From assembly GCA_029247265.1 (NCBI GenBank), contig JAQWLN010000063.1:1-36100 (forward strand): a DNA stretch of 36,100 bases, read 5' to 3'. Every line of letters begins with the position of its first letter. Positions within the stretch are counted from its first letter, which is position 1. The translations under genes and the position numbers were made by a program. Shown one piece after another: positions 25,401 to 32,920 of the stretch. A model generated the notes under the pieces. That model had not been told where the DNA came from and searched no databases. It worked only from the letters and a program-made list of their open reading frames with translations. The stretch comes from Fuerstiella sp. (GTDB taxonomy: Bacteria; Planctomycetota; Planctomycetia; Planctomycetales; Planctomycetaceae).

Positions 25401-26318
25401 CTATGCCGCTATTCTATGTGATGAGTGAGTTAATGGTTCCGACGAATGGAGCGACTGCAGCCATGCCGCCGGCAGTCCGTTCGGCAATACTGCATTCAAT
25501 GTGCGCATGTCGTCAGACAGCAGCTCAGAATCATCTTCGCTGAAAACGTCTTCGAACGTGATTTCCGGTCGCCCGCGATCGACCATCAACAGTCGGATGA
25601 CTTTTTCCCGGATCTGTGTGCGACGGTAAACCCAGTTCATGGCCCTTCGAGTCGGTGGAAATGACTTCACTGCCCGTGATGTGGACATGATGAATTTTAC
25701 CAGGCTGGCGGACCGCAGATCCTGGGAATCATTCACCTTCTGATTGAATTGCTGCGGCACGAAATCGGAGGATACACCCACGAATTCGTTCAGGCGCTGA
25801 GCCAGACACAGTCCGTCGTTTGTCACGTCGTCAAAGAAAAATACGCCGACCTGCTCAGGGGGAAACGTGTCCAGAAAGGGTTGCAGAGCCTGTGCGTACC
25901 GACTGCGGCGCACGTACTTTGGATCTTTCTGCACAAGTGCCCGCAGATCTTCAACGGTCAGGTCCGCAACTTTGCCGTACACGACGGATGCATCGTGGAA
26001 CAGATGCGACATTGCTCGATCAAACGGATTTCGCAGCATCACCAGAATGTTCGTGTCTGGGTATGTTTCCCGGATTCGCCCGGCAACTCGTCCGTCATCC
26101 ATATACAGCGGCGAAATCTCACCCGCGCAGGGCGTGCTGTCAGCAAAATGTTTTCGATACCACGATTCGCCGCGACGATAGTTTTCGTCGTCGTTGAAAT
26201 AGTTCAGCTCCTTCGGCTGACTCATACAAATCGATGGGTGCTCGTTGAGTACCGTCCATGCCCACGTCGTCGCGCTTTTTTCTGCGCCGATGCCGATGAA
26301 TCCTGGTGACCATGTCAT
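25401..26318 (-). CDS. Sulfotransferase (PAPS-dependent, carbohydrate type)
   Basis: A 305-residue cytoplasmic protein. The 5'-phosphosulfate loop is GAEKSATTWAW (Lys14-Trp19). The 3'-phosphate site is LRNPFDRAMSHLFHD (Arg96-Ser104). Both are diagnostic of PAPS-dependent sulfotransferases, and their spacing resembles NDST-like heparan sulfotransferases. It probably sulfates a sugar of the polysaccharide or its lipid-linked unit. The frame is open upstream to 26402, but GGGAG seven bases before the ATG at 26318 decides the start, 16 bases after the CapD-like gene's stop. The C-terminus is Arg-Ile-Ala-Ala. Confidence 0.9.
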   Translation of the reverse strand: MTWSPGFIGIGAEKSATTWAWTVLNEHPSICMSQPKELNYFNDDENYRRGESWYRKHFADSTPCAGEISPLYMDDGRVAGRIRETYPDTNILVMLRNPFDRAMSHLFHDASVVYGKVADLTVEDLRALVQKDPKYVRRSRYAQALQPFLDTFPPEQVGVFFFDDVTNDGLCLAQRLNEFVGVSSDFVPQQFNQKVNDSQDLRSASLVKFIMSTSRAVKSFPPTRRAMNWVYRRTQIREKVIRLLMVDRGRPEITFEDVFSEDDSELLSDDMRTLNAVLPNGLPAAWLQSLHSSEPLTHSSHRIAA

Positions 26319-26334
26319 GCAGTGGCTCCCGTGA

Positions 26335-27438
26335 CTACGCAGCGCGTCTGACAAACGGACGAATGTCTGCGTCTTCGCTTTCGGCAGGTTCAAGAATGCC
26401 ACACAGTTCCAGCAGTTCTTCGATTTCCGGGAAGGACATGACGCTTCCGGTTGCGCTGTTGTATGGTTCCGTCACCTGACGCCGCAGAACTTCGGGATAG
26501 TCGTAATCGATTTCCTGATACACGCTGCGAAACGCCGGCAGTACGGAAAACATGTCCGGCAGTTCCCATGTGCGTCGAGTTTCTTCGTCGGTCATCAGTT
26601 CTTCATAGAACTTTTCTCCCGCCTTGGAACCGATTGTTGTAAGTTCAATATCGCTGGGGGCATGCCCGTGGCCAGGGGCCAGTCGGTAGATCATGACTTT
26701 GGCCAGATCTTCAATTCGCATCACGGGCATCTTTGTCACAAAGACTTCGCCGCCGCGAGCAAGTTCGGACGCCTGCAGAACCAGACGGCACGCCTGCTGC
26801 AGTGTCATGACAAACCGAGTCATTTCTGAATCTGTGAGCGTGACCGGTCCGCCTGCTTCAATCTGACGCTCGAAGACCGTTGCGACGGACCCCCTGGATC
26901 CCAGTACGTTGCCAAACCGAGTGGAACTGAAGACGGTGCGTTTGTTGATTTTCAGACTGTTGGCGGCTGTGATCAGGCGCTCGCCCATCAGCTTCGACGT
27001 GCCCAGTACATTCGTTGGGTTCACGCCCTTGTCGGAACTTGTGAAAATCACTCGTTCGACGTTGTTGTTCAGTGCCGCCTGAATAACGTTTTTGACGCCG
27101 ATGATATTCGTTTGAGTCGCGTCGAATGGCGACTTCTCGCACAGAATCACGTGTTTCAACGCAGCAAGGTGATACACCACGTCGACGCCCTCGAAGAGCA
27201 TGCTCAGGCGGTCCGGATCGCGAATGTCGCCCACGTGACATAAGGCAGTAACACCTTCACGATTTTCTTCAGCGATCTGCGCATCGATCTCCTGCTCCAG
27301 GAAAAAGATCTCGGATTCGTTACTGTCGATGACGCGGACTTCGCGAGGATTCTGAGAAACAATCTGGCGAACCAGTTCGCGACCGACGGTGCCGCACCCA
27401 CCGGTGACGAGCGCCGTTTTTCCGGTTAGAAATGCCAT
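26335..27438 (-). CDS. CapD/FlaA1-like sugar-nucleotide dehydratase
   Basis: A 367-residue Rossmann-fold short-chain dehydrogenase/reductase. NAD(P) binding is by TGGCGTVG (12-19). The second signature is SSDKGVNPTNVLGTSKLMGERL (Ser134-Asp-Lys137, Lys149). This is the CapD/WbpM/PseB family of UDP-N-acetylhexosamine 4,6-dehydratases that make deoxysugar precursors. In the Y-x-x-x-K triad position it has Leu145 in place of Tyr, as do the CapD/WbpM forms that use Met or Leu there. The frame runs upstream to 27567, but the ATG at 27438 gives the normal family start. It lies between two sulfotransferases and ends Arg-Arg-Ala-Ala. Confidence 0.92.
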   Translation of the reverse strand: MAFLTGKTALVTGGCGTVGRELVRQIVSQNPREVRVIDSNESEIFFLEQEIDAQIAEENREGVTALCHVGDIRDPDRLSMLFEGVDVVYHLAALKHVILCEKSPFDATQTNIIGVKNVIQAALNNNVERVIFTSSDKGVNPTNVLGTSKLMGERLITAANSLKINKRTVFSSTRFGNVLGSRGSVATVFERQIEAGGPVTLTDSEMTRFVMTLQQACRLVLQASELARGGEVFVTKMPVMRIEDLAKVMIYRLAPGHGHAPSDIELTTIGSKAGEKFYEELMTDEETRRTWELPDMFSVLPAFRSVYQEIDYDYPEVLRRQVTEPYNSATGSVMSFPEIEELLELCGILEPAESEDADIRPFVRRAA

Positions 27439-27563
27439 GGTGTTTTGCCCTGGTGAGAGATTGGAGATTTGACCTGAGTCCCAACTTCGAGCGCGGAAAC
27501 GTACGTGTTCGAATTGTTTGTTCGAACAAACGGACGATGCGGCCTGAGTATGGGAACAGAAGT

Positions 27564-28157
27564 TCAAGCAGCCCTTGTGGCTGCACGGTTTCGGTAGAGA
27601 GACGGGTCAACGATGGAGGCCATCGCTGAGGTATTGAGATTGCCGCCGAGATGGGCGTTGATGTGGTGGATGGGTTCATCGCTGCCGGCAGCGATGTCGT
27701 TGTAGGGGACTTCCAGACAGCTGATGTGATTCGATTCCGCGATCCATTTTCGAAATCGAATGATTTCTCCGCGGAACAATCGGGCCATGCGGTCGTCATC
27801 AATGCTGGAATCAAGTTGCATGTTCTGCAGCATACGCTGTTGAGAATCCAGAATTTCGTCTAAATCGCGTCGCATAAAGACGACGTCATAGCGGCGGTCG
27901 ACAGGCAGGTCGTACAGCAGACTGTAGACCATCTTGACGGCTTTGCCGGAGCACTGCTGCAGCCAGTCGGAGTTGTCCTTTGTTCGTTTGACAGGTTCGA
28001 ACTCGTAGTAGCCGTTGGGATTGTCCGAATCCGCCTGACGCTGACCGTCGCACAGTGGAGGAACTCCACCGGCTTCCAGCATCTTCATCATCATCGACGT
28101 GCCGGACCTGGGCAGTCCGGTGACAACGACAAACTGATTTTTCTTAATCACGGACAT
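27564..28157 (-). CDS. P-loop sulfotransferase-family protein
   Basis: A 197-residue protein with the PAPS-binding P-loop VVTGLPRSGTSMMM (14-24). The second signature is VVFMRRDLDEILDSQQRML (about 93-110), a 3'-phosphate-binding-like arginine segment. It is small for the family and unlike the second sulfotransferase in the locus in sequence, so the two probably act on different positions or acceptors. It could also be a P-loop kinase-like protein. It lies 37 bases after the thioredoxin gene on the same strand. The C-terminus is Thr-Arg-Ala-Ala. Confidence 0.8.
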   Translation of the reverse strand: MSVIKKNQFVVVTGLPRSGTSMMMKMLEAGGVPPLCDGQRQADSDNPNGYYEFEPVKRTKDNSDWLQQCSGKAVKMVYSLLYDLPVDRRYDVVFMRRDLDEILDSQQRMLQNMQLDSSIDDDRMARLFRGEIIRFRKWIAESNHISCLEVPYNDIAAGSDEPIHHINAHLGGNLNTSAMASIVDPSLYRNRAATRAA

Positions 28158-28194
28158 CCGTACGGCTCGTCACTACGTAATTGGTATCTTGAAT

Positions 28195-28524
28195 TCAGGC
28201 AGCCTGGTTCTGTTCGCTGGCTGTGTCGATCATTTTTCGTAACTGATTTTCGGTGAGTGCTCCCGTCTTTCGCGCGACTTCCTGGCCATTACGGAAGCTC
28301 ACGAATGTCGGGACCCCCGTGATCTTGTATGCGGCTGCGGTTTGCGGGTTCTGATCAATGTTGATCGAAACGATTTCTGCCGTGCCGGTGAGTTCTTCAT
28401 GCAGTCGGTCGACCAGCGGTTGCATCATCTTGCACGGCGGACACCATGATGCCCAGAAGTCGACAAGGACGGGCCGCTCTGACTTCAGTACTTTGTCTTC
28501 GAATATTTCGTCGCTGATCTGCAT
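28195..28524 (-). CDS. Thioredoxin
   Basis: A 109-residue thioredoxin with the classic length and fold order. The active site reads WCPPC (27-31) instead of the usual WCGPC, and the cis-proline is in ITGVPTF. It reduces disulfides in the cytoplasm. Its position between an SQD1-like enzyme and a sulfotransferase suggests a role in sulfur metabolism of the glycan locus, for example as electron donor for APS/PAPS reduction to sulfite; this is inference. It ends Gln-Ala-Ala. Confidence 0.94.
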   Translation of the reverse strand: MQISDEIFEDKVLKSERPVLVDFWASWCPPCKMMQPLVDRLHEELTGTAEIVSINIDQNPQTAAAYKITGVPTFVSFRNGQEVARKTGALTENQLRKMIDTASEQNQAA

Positions 28525-28590
28525 GTGGATTCGTTCAACTGATCTGAAGATTCATTGTGCCGGCCTTGCCGGGCATCATCTGCGCTCTGC

Positions 28591-30087
28591 CTACGCGGCT
28601 TTGTCCTTGATCTCCGGCTTCCAGGTCTCCAGCACTTTGAGCTTGGCCGTTTCGCCCGACCACTTGGTGGTGGGGAAGAGTTTCGATTCCTGCTGCTTGA
28701 TTCGCGCGACGGCCTCCGGCTTTGTCAGCACCTCAAACATGCCTCGCACTTCGTCTTCGAACGATGACTCGGATGTAAAGCCGAAGTTCTCGCTGAGCTT
28801 GTCATGAATGACCTCGTACGGGTGCTCTTCCGCTTCGACTCTTGGATTTTCGATCCGCTGAACTTCGGTATCCAGACCGAATTCAGCGCCAATAGTGGCG
28901 ACTGTTTGAGCGATCTGTTTGACCGACATGACGTCGGTCACCTGATTGACCACATCGTACTGGCCGGGTTCCGGTGGAGCGGCGATGAGCCGCGTGATGC
29001 ACTGCATGGCATCCTTGAGCGTGATGTAACCGCGAAGCTGATTGCCACTGCCGTAAATCGTCAGGGGCATACCGATCACCGCCTGAGCGACAAAGCGGTT
29101 GACGACTGTGCCCCACCATTCGTCGATGTCAAAGCGAGTCGCTAAAGACGGATGGGCGGACAGTTCATCGGAGTGGTTGCCGTAGATCACCCCCTGCATC
29201 ACATCGTAGCTGCGCAGCCACCAGTACTTGCAGGCTTCGTACACACTGAATGTGCCCTGAACCTTGCTGACGTGGTAGAAGCTGACGGGGTCCCGGGGCG
29301 TCAGTTCACCTCCCAGACTCCATTCTTCACCCTTGTACTGCAGCACGGCGTCGCCGGGAAACAGGCCTTCGAACAGTGGGCGACCGGTGAGTGGGCTGCC
29401 GTATTCCCCCATCGTGCCAAGTTTGATGATGGATGCGTCCGGCGCGTGGTCGCGCACGCCAAACAGCAGACCCAGCGTACCAACGACGTTGTTCTGAATG
29501 GTGTCGACTGCCTTGTCGACATCCGCCATGCTGTAAGGTGCGCTGGGGATCTCGGCGAACTGCACGATCGACTCCGGCTGGACTTCCTTGATGTACGCAA
29601 ACAGCGCGTCGCGATCCAGCAGGTCCATTTCGCGAAAATCGATATCCACGCCGAGCTCTTCGTTGGCGGCCTTGACTCGGTTTTCCATCGTTTCGATGGG
29701 AATGACCGACTGCGCACCGCGGTCGGCCACCAGTTTGCGCCGCAGCAGGTTGTCAATACCGTAGACCTTGCAGCCCTGCTTCGCCAGTTTCAGAGCCAGT
29801 GGCCAGCCAAGATATCCGTCCATTCCAAGGATCAGCACTCGCATGCCGTCCAGCAGATATCCTGAATCCGTTTTCTTCCATTCCGTACAGTGTTCGAATG
29901 TGATCGAAGTAGGATCGAAGTAACCGATCTCAGGTCGACGCTTACATTCCACGACCAGCTGACCCTCAGCCGCCTTGCGAAAGGCCGCCTGGCCGCACGC
30001 CCGAAAATCGACGTGTCCTTTGAATTCGACAGCTGGACAGCTCCAGCATGTCTGGTTGGCATTGTGACAGGCAGTTGGTTCGGACAT
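28591..30087 (-). CDS. SQD1-like (UDP-sulfoquinovose synthase-like) enzyme with N-terminal cysteine-rich domain
   Basis: A 498-residue protein. From Met82 it is clearly similar to SQD1/SqdB, which joins sulfite to UDP-glucose to make UDP-sulfoquinovose. It has GMDGYLGW (NAD site), SAPYSM (182-187), NNVVGTL, KLGTMGEYG with Thr225, FYHVSKV with Tyr271 and Lys275, LTIYGSGNQLRGYITLKDAMQC and NPRVEAEEH. Residues 1-81 form an extra domain with cysteines at 7, 14, 17, 31, 48 and 67, possibly a metal or Fe-S site. The residues before SAPYSM are Glu-Ile-Pro, where plant SQD1 has Glu-Gln-Arg, so the substrate may differ. The frame is open to a GTG at 30138; I chose the ATG at 30087. An ATG at codon 82 could also start the core enzyme. 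It ends Asp-Lys-Ala-Ala. Confidence 0.88.
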   Translation of the reverse strand: MSEPTACHNANQTCWSCPAVEFKGHVDFRACGQAAFRKAAEGQLVVECKRRPEIGYFDPTSITFEHCTEWKKTDSGYLLDGMRVLILGMDGYLGWPLALKLAKQGCKVYGIDNLLRRKLVADRGAQSVIPIETMENRVKAANEELGVDIDFREMDLLDRDALFAYIKEVQPESIVQFAEIPSAPYSMADVDKAVDTIQNNVVGTLGLLFGVRDHAPDASIIKLGTMGEYGSPLTGRPLFEGLFPGDAVLQYKGEEWSLGGELTPRDPVSFYHVSKVQGTFSVYEACKYWWLRSYDVMQGVIYGNHSDELSAHPSLATRFDIDEWWGTVVNRFVAQAVIGMPLTIYGSGNQLRGYITLKDAMQCITRLIAAPPEPGQYDVVNQVTDVMSVKQIAQTVATIGAEFGLDTEVQRIENPRVEAEEHPYEVIHDKLSENFGFTSESSFEDEVRGMFEVLTKPEAVARIKQQESKLFPTTKWSGETAKLKVLETWKPEIKDKAA

Positions 30088-30180
30088 GGAGTTCGTTCGG
30101 GTTTTCGGGGAACTGAGATACGGAGTCACAGAGAACACCGAGCTGAATGGCGGGCGTCTCTGTGGCTTTGTGGTTGTGGT

Positions 30181-31467
30181 TTAAGCGGCTTTGTAACGTG
30201 CCTGTGCTGCGGGCATGATGACATCCAGGACGTTTTCGACTTTCATGTCGTCCGGAATCTGCCCGAGGTTATTGCCTCGAACAAAGAACGACGATTCTGT
30301 GTACGTGTGTTTGCCGTTGATGGCGGTCGGCTCTATCAGTTCGGAAAGATTCATCCGCCCCGACAGCGCCACGTCTGTGGCAGGCATGACCACAAGGTCG
30401 GGTGCCCGATGAGCAAACGAGCCGGTGTAGATATCCCTGCCGCGATGGACCTCCGTTGCGATCTTCACACCATTAACTTCGGTTGATAACAGAAACCTCG
30501 TCAACTGCTGCATCAGCTCTTCGGCCTGTTCACCCGTTACCGTTCCGCCGGGATGCCGGCCCTCGCGGTGCAGGTAAATCCGACCAGGATCCATGGCAAA
30601 TGCTGTGGTGACCGGCAGCATGTCGATGTACGATGGGCGATTCGATTCCCGCAATTGCAGGAAGCCGTTTTCCGCCAGCAGGCAGTTCAGATTGACGCTC
30701 ATCTTCTGAGCCGCAAAGCCGTGATCGGATACGGCAGCAATGGTTGTGTCGTCGTCCAGTCGCTCCAGAATTCGGCCGATCTGAACATCGACTTCGTGGT
30801 AGAAGTCCAGAAACGGCTGGTGGTGCGGCGACGATGTGTCTTCGTAGTCTTCCCACAGATAGTGATTCAGCCGGTCCGTACCCGTCAGCACAAACATGAT
30901 CTGCTGCCAGTCTTCGCGGTCCCAGTGATGATGCAGGGCCTCGCAGCGAGTGGCCATGACGTTGTGCAGTTCGGACACGAATTCCGACTTGCCGGTCTCA
31001 ATCAGTGACATATCCGCATCAATTTCATAACCGATATCTTCCAGCCACGGCAACTGGTCCGCAGGGTGAACGGCTTTCTTCAGGTCCAGGGCGACGAATC
31101 CGGAAACCAGCATTCCTTCCAGCGGCTGAGCGGGATAGGTTTGAGGCACGTTCATGATCAAGGACGGGCCGCTGCCTTCTCGCTGCCAGAACGGTTTTGC
31201 TCGGAATGTGCGTGACGATGTAAACCCGAGTGTGTAGCTGCCATCAATCAGATCGGTGAAGCCATAGACATTATGTCCGCCGGAATTTTCGCCTGTGACA
31301 ATGGACGCCCAAGCCGCCGACGAAACCTCGGGCAGCGCAGACTTCATCGGCACCAGTGTGCCGGACGACAGCAGTGGCTTGCTGTTCGGCATGACGCCTG
31401 AGTCTGCAAACTGCTGCCACATCCATCGCGGCAGACCATCAATTCCAAGTAGAAAAAGCCGAGGCAT
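30181..31467 (-). CDS. Alkaline-phosphatase-superfamily phosphohydrolase
   Basis: A 428-residue protein of the alkaline phosphatase superfamily, closest in pattern to the predicted phosphohydrolase/phosphomutase group (COG3379 type) and nucleotide pyrophosphatases. Metal ligand Asp10 is in LGIDG. The nucleophile is Ser49 (or Ser50) in PEVSSAAWASIVTG. Further ligands are TDRLNHYLWED (Asp198, His202), AVSDHG (Asp248, His249) and a late His in NGKHTYTESS. No signal peptide is seen, so it is cytoplasmic or peripheral. It could act on a nucleotide, on PAP released by the sulfotransferases, or on lipid phosphate; which one is open. It lies 93 bases before the SQD1-like gene. It ends Tyr-Lys-Ala-Ala. 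Confidence 0.85.
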   Translation of the reverse strand: MPRLFLLGIDGLPRWMWQQFADSGVMPNSKPLLSSGTLVPMKSALPEVSSAAWASIVTGENSGGHNVYGFTDLIDGSYTLGFTSSRTFRAKPFWQREGSGPSLIMNVPQTYPAQPLEGMLVSGFVALDLKKAVHPADQLPWLEDIGYEIDADMSLIETGKSEFVSELHNVMATRCEALHHHWDREDWQQIMFVLTGTDRLNHYLWEDYEDTSSPHHQPFLDFYHEVDVQIGRILERLDDDTTIAAVSDHGFAAQKMSVNLNCLLAENGFLQLRESNRPSYIDMLPVTTAFAMDPGRIYLHREGRHPGGTVTGEQAEELMQQLTRFLLSTEVNGVKIATEVHRGRDIYTGSFAHRAPDLVVMPATDVALSGRMNLSELIEPTAINGKHTYTESSFFVRGNNLGQIPDDMKVENVLDVIMPAAQARYKAA

Positions 31468-31594
31468 TCCGTTGCCATGTCCTTATGCGGGACGGCCCGC
31501 ATGCCGATTTGAGCTGACGCTCGGAAGAGAATCGCTCGCTTCCGGTGGTTGCCGACAGATTGTGATAAGAAAGGTTGTGTGCGAAGGGAAAAGT

Positions 31595-31990
31595 CTAGAT
31601 GTAGCCAAGTTGTCTGAGCCGCTCTGCGACGGCTTCGGAATCTTCTTCATCCATAAACGCGTCTGCGGCGCAGAGCTGATCCAGCACGCAGACGACACAG
31701 GTGATGTCGAATTCTGAAAGTTGTGCCACAAATTGTTCTGACTTGTCGATGCTATCTGTGATCACAACAAGACGTTGTTCGTTTGTTACTAAACTACTGA
31801 TTGCCTTCGCGTCCACGTCTGCGTCGACAGGATAGGCCGGCCCGTTGATTAACTTTGCTGTGCCGTCCCTGGAAAGTGAAACGGCAGGTGCAAGACTGGC
31901 GATCGCCTCGGACGTGAAATTGACCAGCGCGTCGCTGTCCTGAAGAACGTCATTGAGGGCGTCTGTGGAATTGATCGTTCGGATATTCAT
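31595..31990 (-). CDS. Unrecognised 131-residue protein
   Basis: I do not recognise this protein. It is acidic, with no signal peptide or membrane segment. It looks like alternating beta strands and helices: RLVVITDS, a helix, then ITCVVCVLDQLC with cysteines at 98, 101 and 107. The last 20 residues are a Glu-rich helix ending RLRQLGYI. The CxxC and nearby Cys may bind metal or take part in thiol chemistry, but that is not shown. It is in line with the glycan genes (44 bases after the TylF-like gene), so it is probably cotranscribed. A small accessory or regulatory role is possible. Confidence 0.65.
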   Translation of the reverse strand: MNIRTINSTDALNDVLQDSDALVNFTSEAIASLAPAVSLSRDGTAKLINGPAYPVDADVDAKAISSLVTNEQRLVVITDSIDKSEQFVAQLSEFDITCVVCVLDQLCAADAFMDEEDSEAVAERLRQLGYI

Positions 31991-32034
31991 GGGGCACCGT
32001 TCGTGGTGTGCTGGACAATTTGTGACTGTACGGA

Positions 32035-32775
32035 TCAGATCTTGATGATGACCGCGTGGCCATTCAGGTTGTGCAGGACGATGCGGTCCTTGATGTTCCG
32101 CTGTTCTTCAACGCATTTCAGAATGCCATCGCAGGCCTGAAAGCCGTAATCGTCGTAAACGATGATGCCACCGGGAACCAGGCGATCCCAGATCCACTGA
32201 GTGACTTCTTTGGCCGACTGATAAACGTCCACATCGATATGACACATGCGAAATGTCAAATCCTGGACCTCATGTTCGGTGTCGTCCGGGAAAATGCCCT
32301 GCAGAATCTCGACATTCATCAGCTGCATATTACGGACAAGCTCTGTCACGACCTCCGGCGACGTATCGTCATGTTCACCGCCGCCGTAGGTTTCGTCCAT
32401 TTCACCGGCTTTGACCACGCCGGTAAATGTGTCGCACAGGTAGACGTTGTCCGTAATTCCGCATTCCTGAGCCTTACGTGCAATCAAGGCTCCCGTGCCT
32501 CCGCGCCATACGCCGACTTCCAGAATGGCGCCTTCCGGCAGTTTTGAGCTTTGTTCGGCCAGTTGCCACAGTTCGTAGCAGCGGTACTTGTCGACCAGCG
32601 TGTGATGCTGGATGTCGTCGTACGCGTCGATGAAACCCTGGTCAATGTTCCACGGTGAATAGGTGGCCAGCGGAAACAGGTCTTCGTAGGCCAGTGACGT
32701 CGTTCTGGGAACGCGGTTGACGCGAAAGCCGAACGTTCGAAACGCGCGTTTGACCGATGTTTTGATCGCACTCAT
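32035..32775 (-). CDS. TylF/macrocin-like O-methyltransferase
   Basis: A 246-residue SAM-dependent methyltransferase of the TylF/MycF type, whose members methylate sugar hydroxyls in macrolides and are often found in polysaccharide loci. The SAM site is ILEVGVWRGGTGALIA (about 84-99), followed by YLCDTFTG. The metal-binding region is HIDVDVYQS (Asp181, Asp183) with VYDDYG (Asp208, Asp209). The frame is open upstream to 32964, but AGGGAAG before the ATG at 32775 decides the start. It lies 145 bases downstream of the GT2 gene on the same strand and probably methylates the polysaccharide or its precursor. Confidence 0.87.
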   Translation of the reverse strand: MSAIKTSVKRAFRTFGFRVNRVPRTTSLAYEDLFPLATYSPWNIDQGFIDAYDDIQHHTLVDKYRCYELWQLAEQSSKLPEGAILEVGVWRGGTGALIARKAQECGITDNVYLCDTFTGVVKAGEMDETYGGGEHDDTSPEVVTELVRNMQLMNVEILQGIFPDDTEHEVQDLTFRMCHIDVDVYQSAKEVTQWIWDRLVPGGIIVYDDYGFQACDGILKCVEEQRNIKDRIVLHNLNGHAVIIKI

Positions 32776-32920
32776 GAAGTCAACTTCCCTGTTGATTTCA
32801 GTGATTCCGGCCTGAGCCGCGCGTGCCGCGCCTGCCAGGACCGCAAAAAAGTCTGTAGCGAAGGATATCCCACACGGAAAACCGGGCCAACACCAATCAG
32901 CATGACCCCATTTTCCGGCC

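Noticed and set aside
29152..29865. Plus-strand frame of 237 codons opposite the SQD1-like gene
   Set aside because: It lies wholly antisense to a gene with clear family motifs, and its translation resembles no family. Long antisense frames are expected in GC-rich codons.
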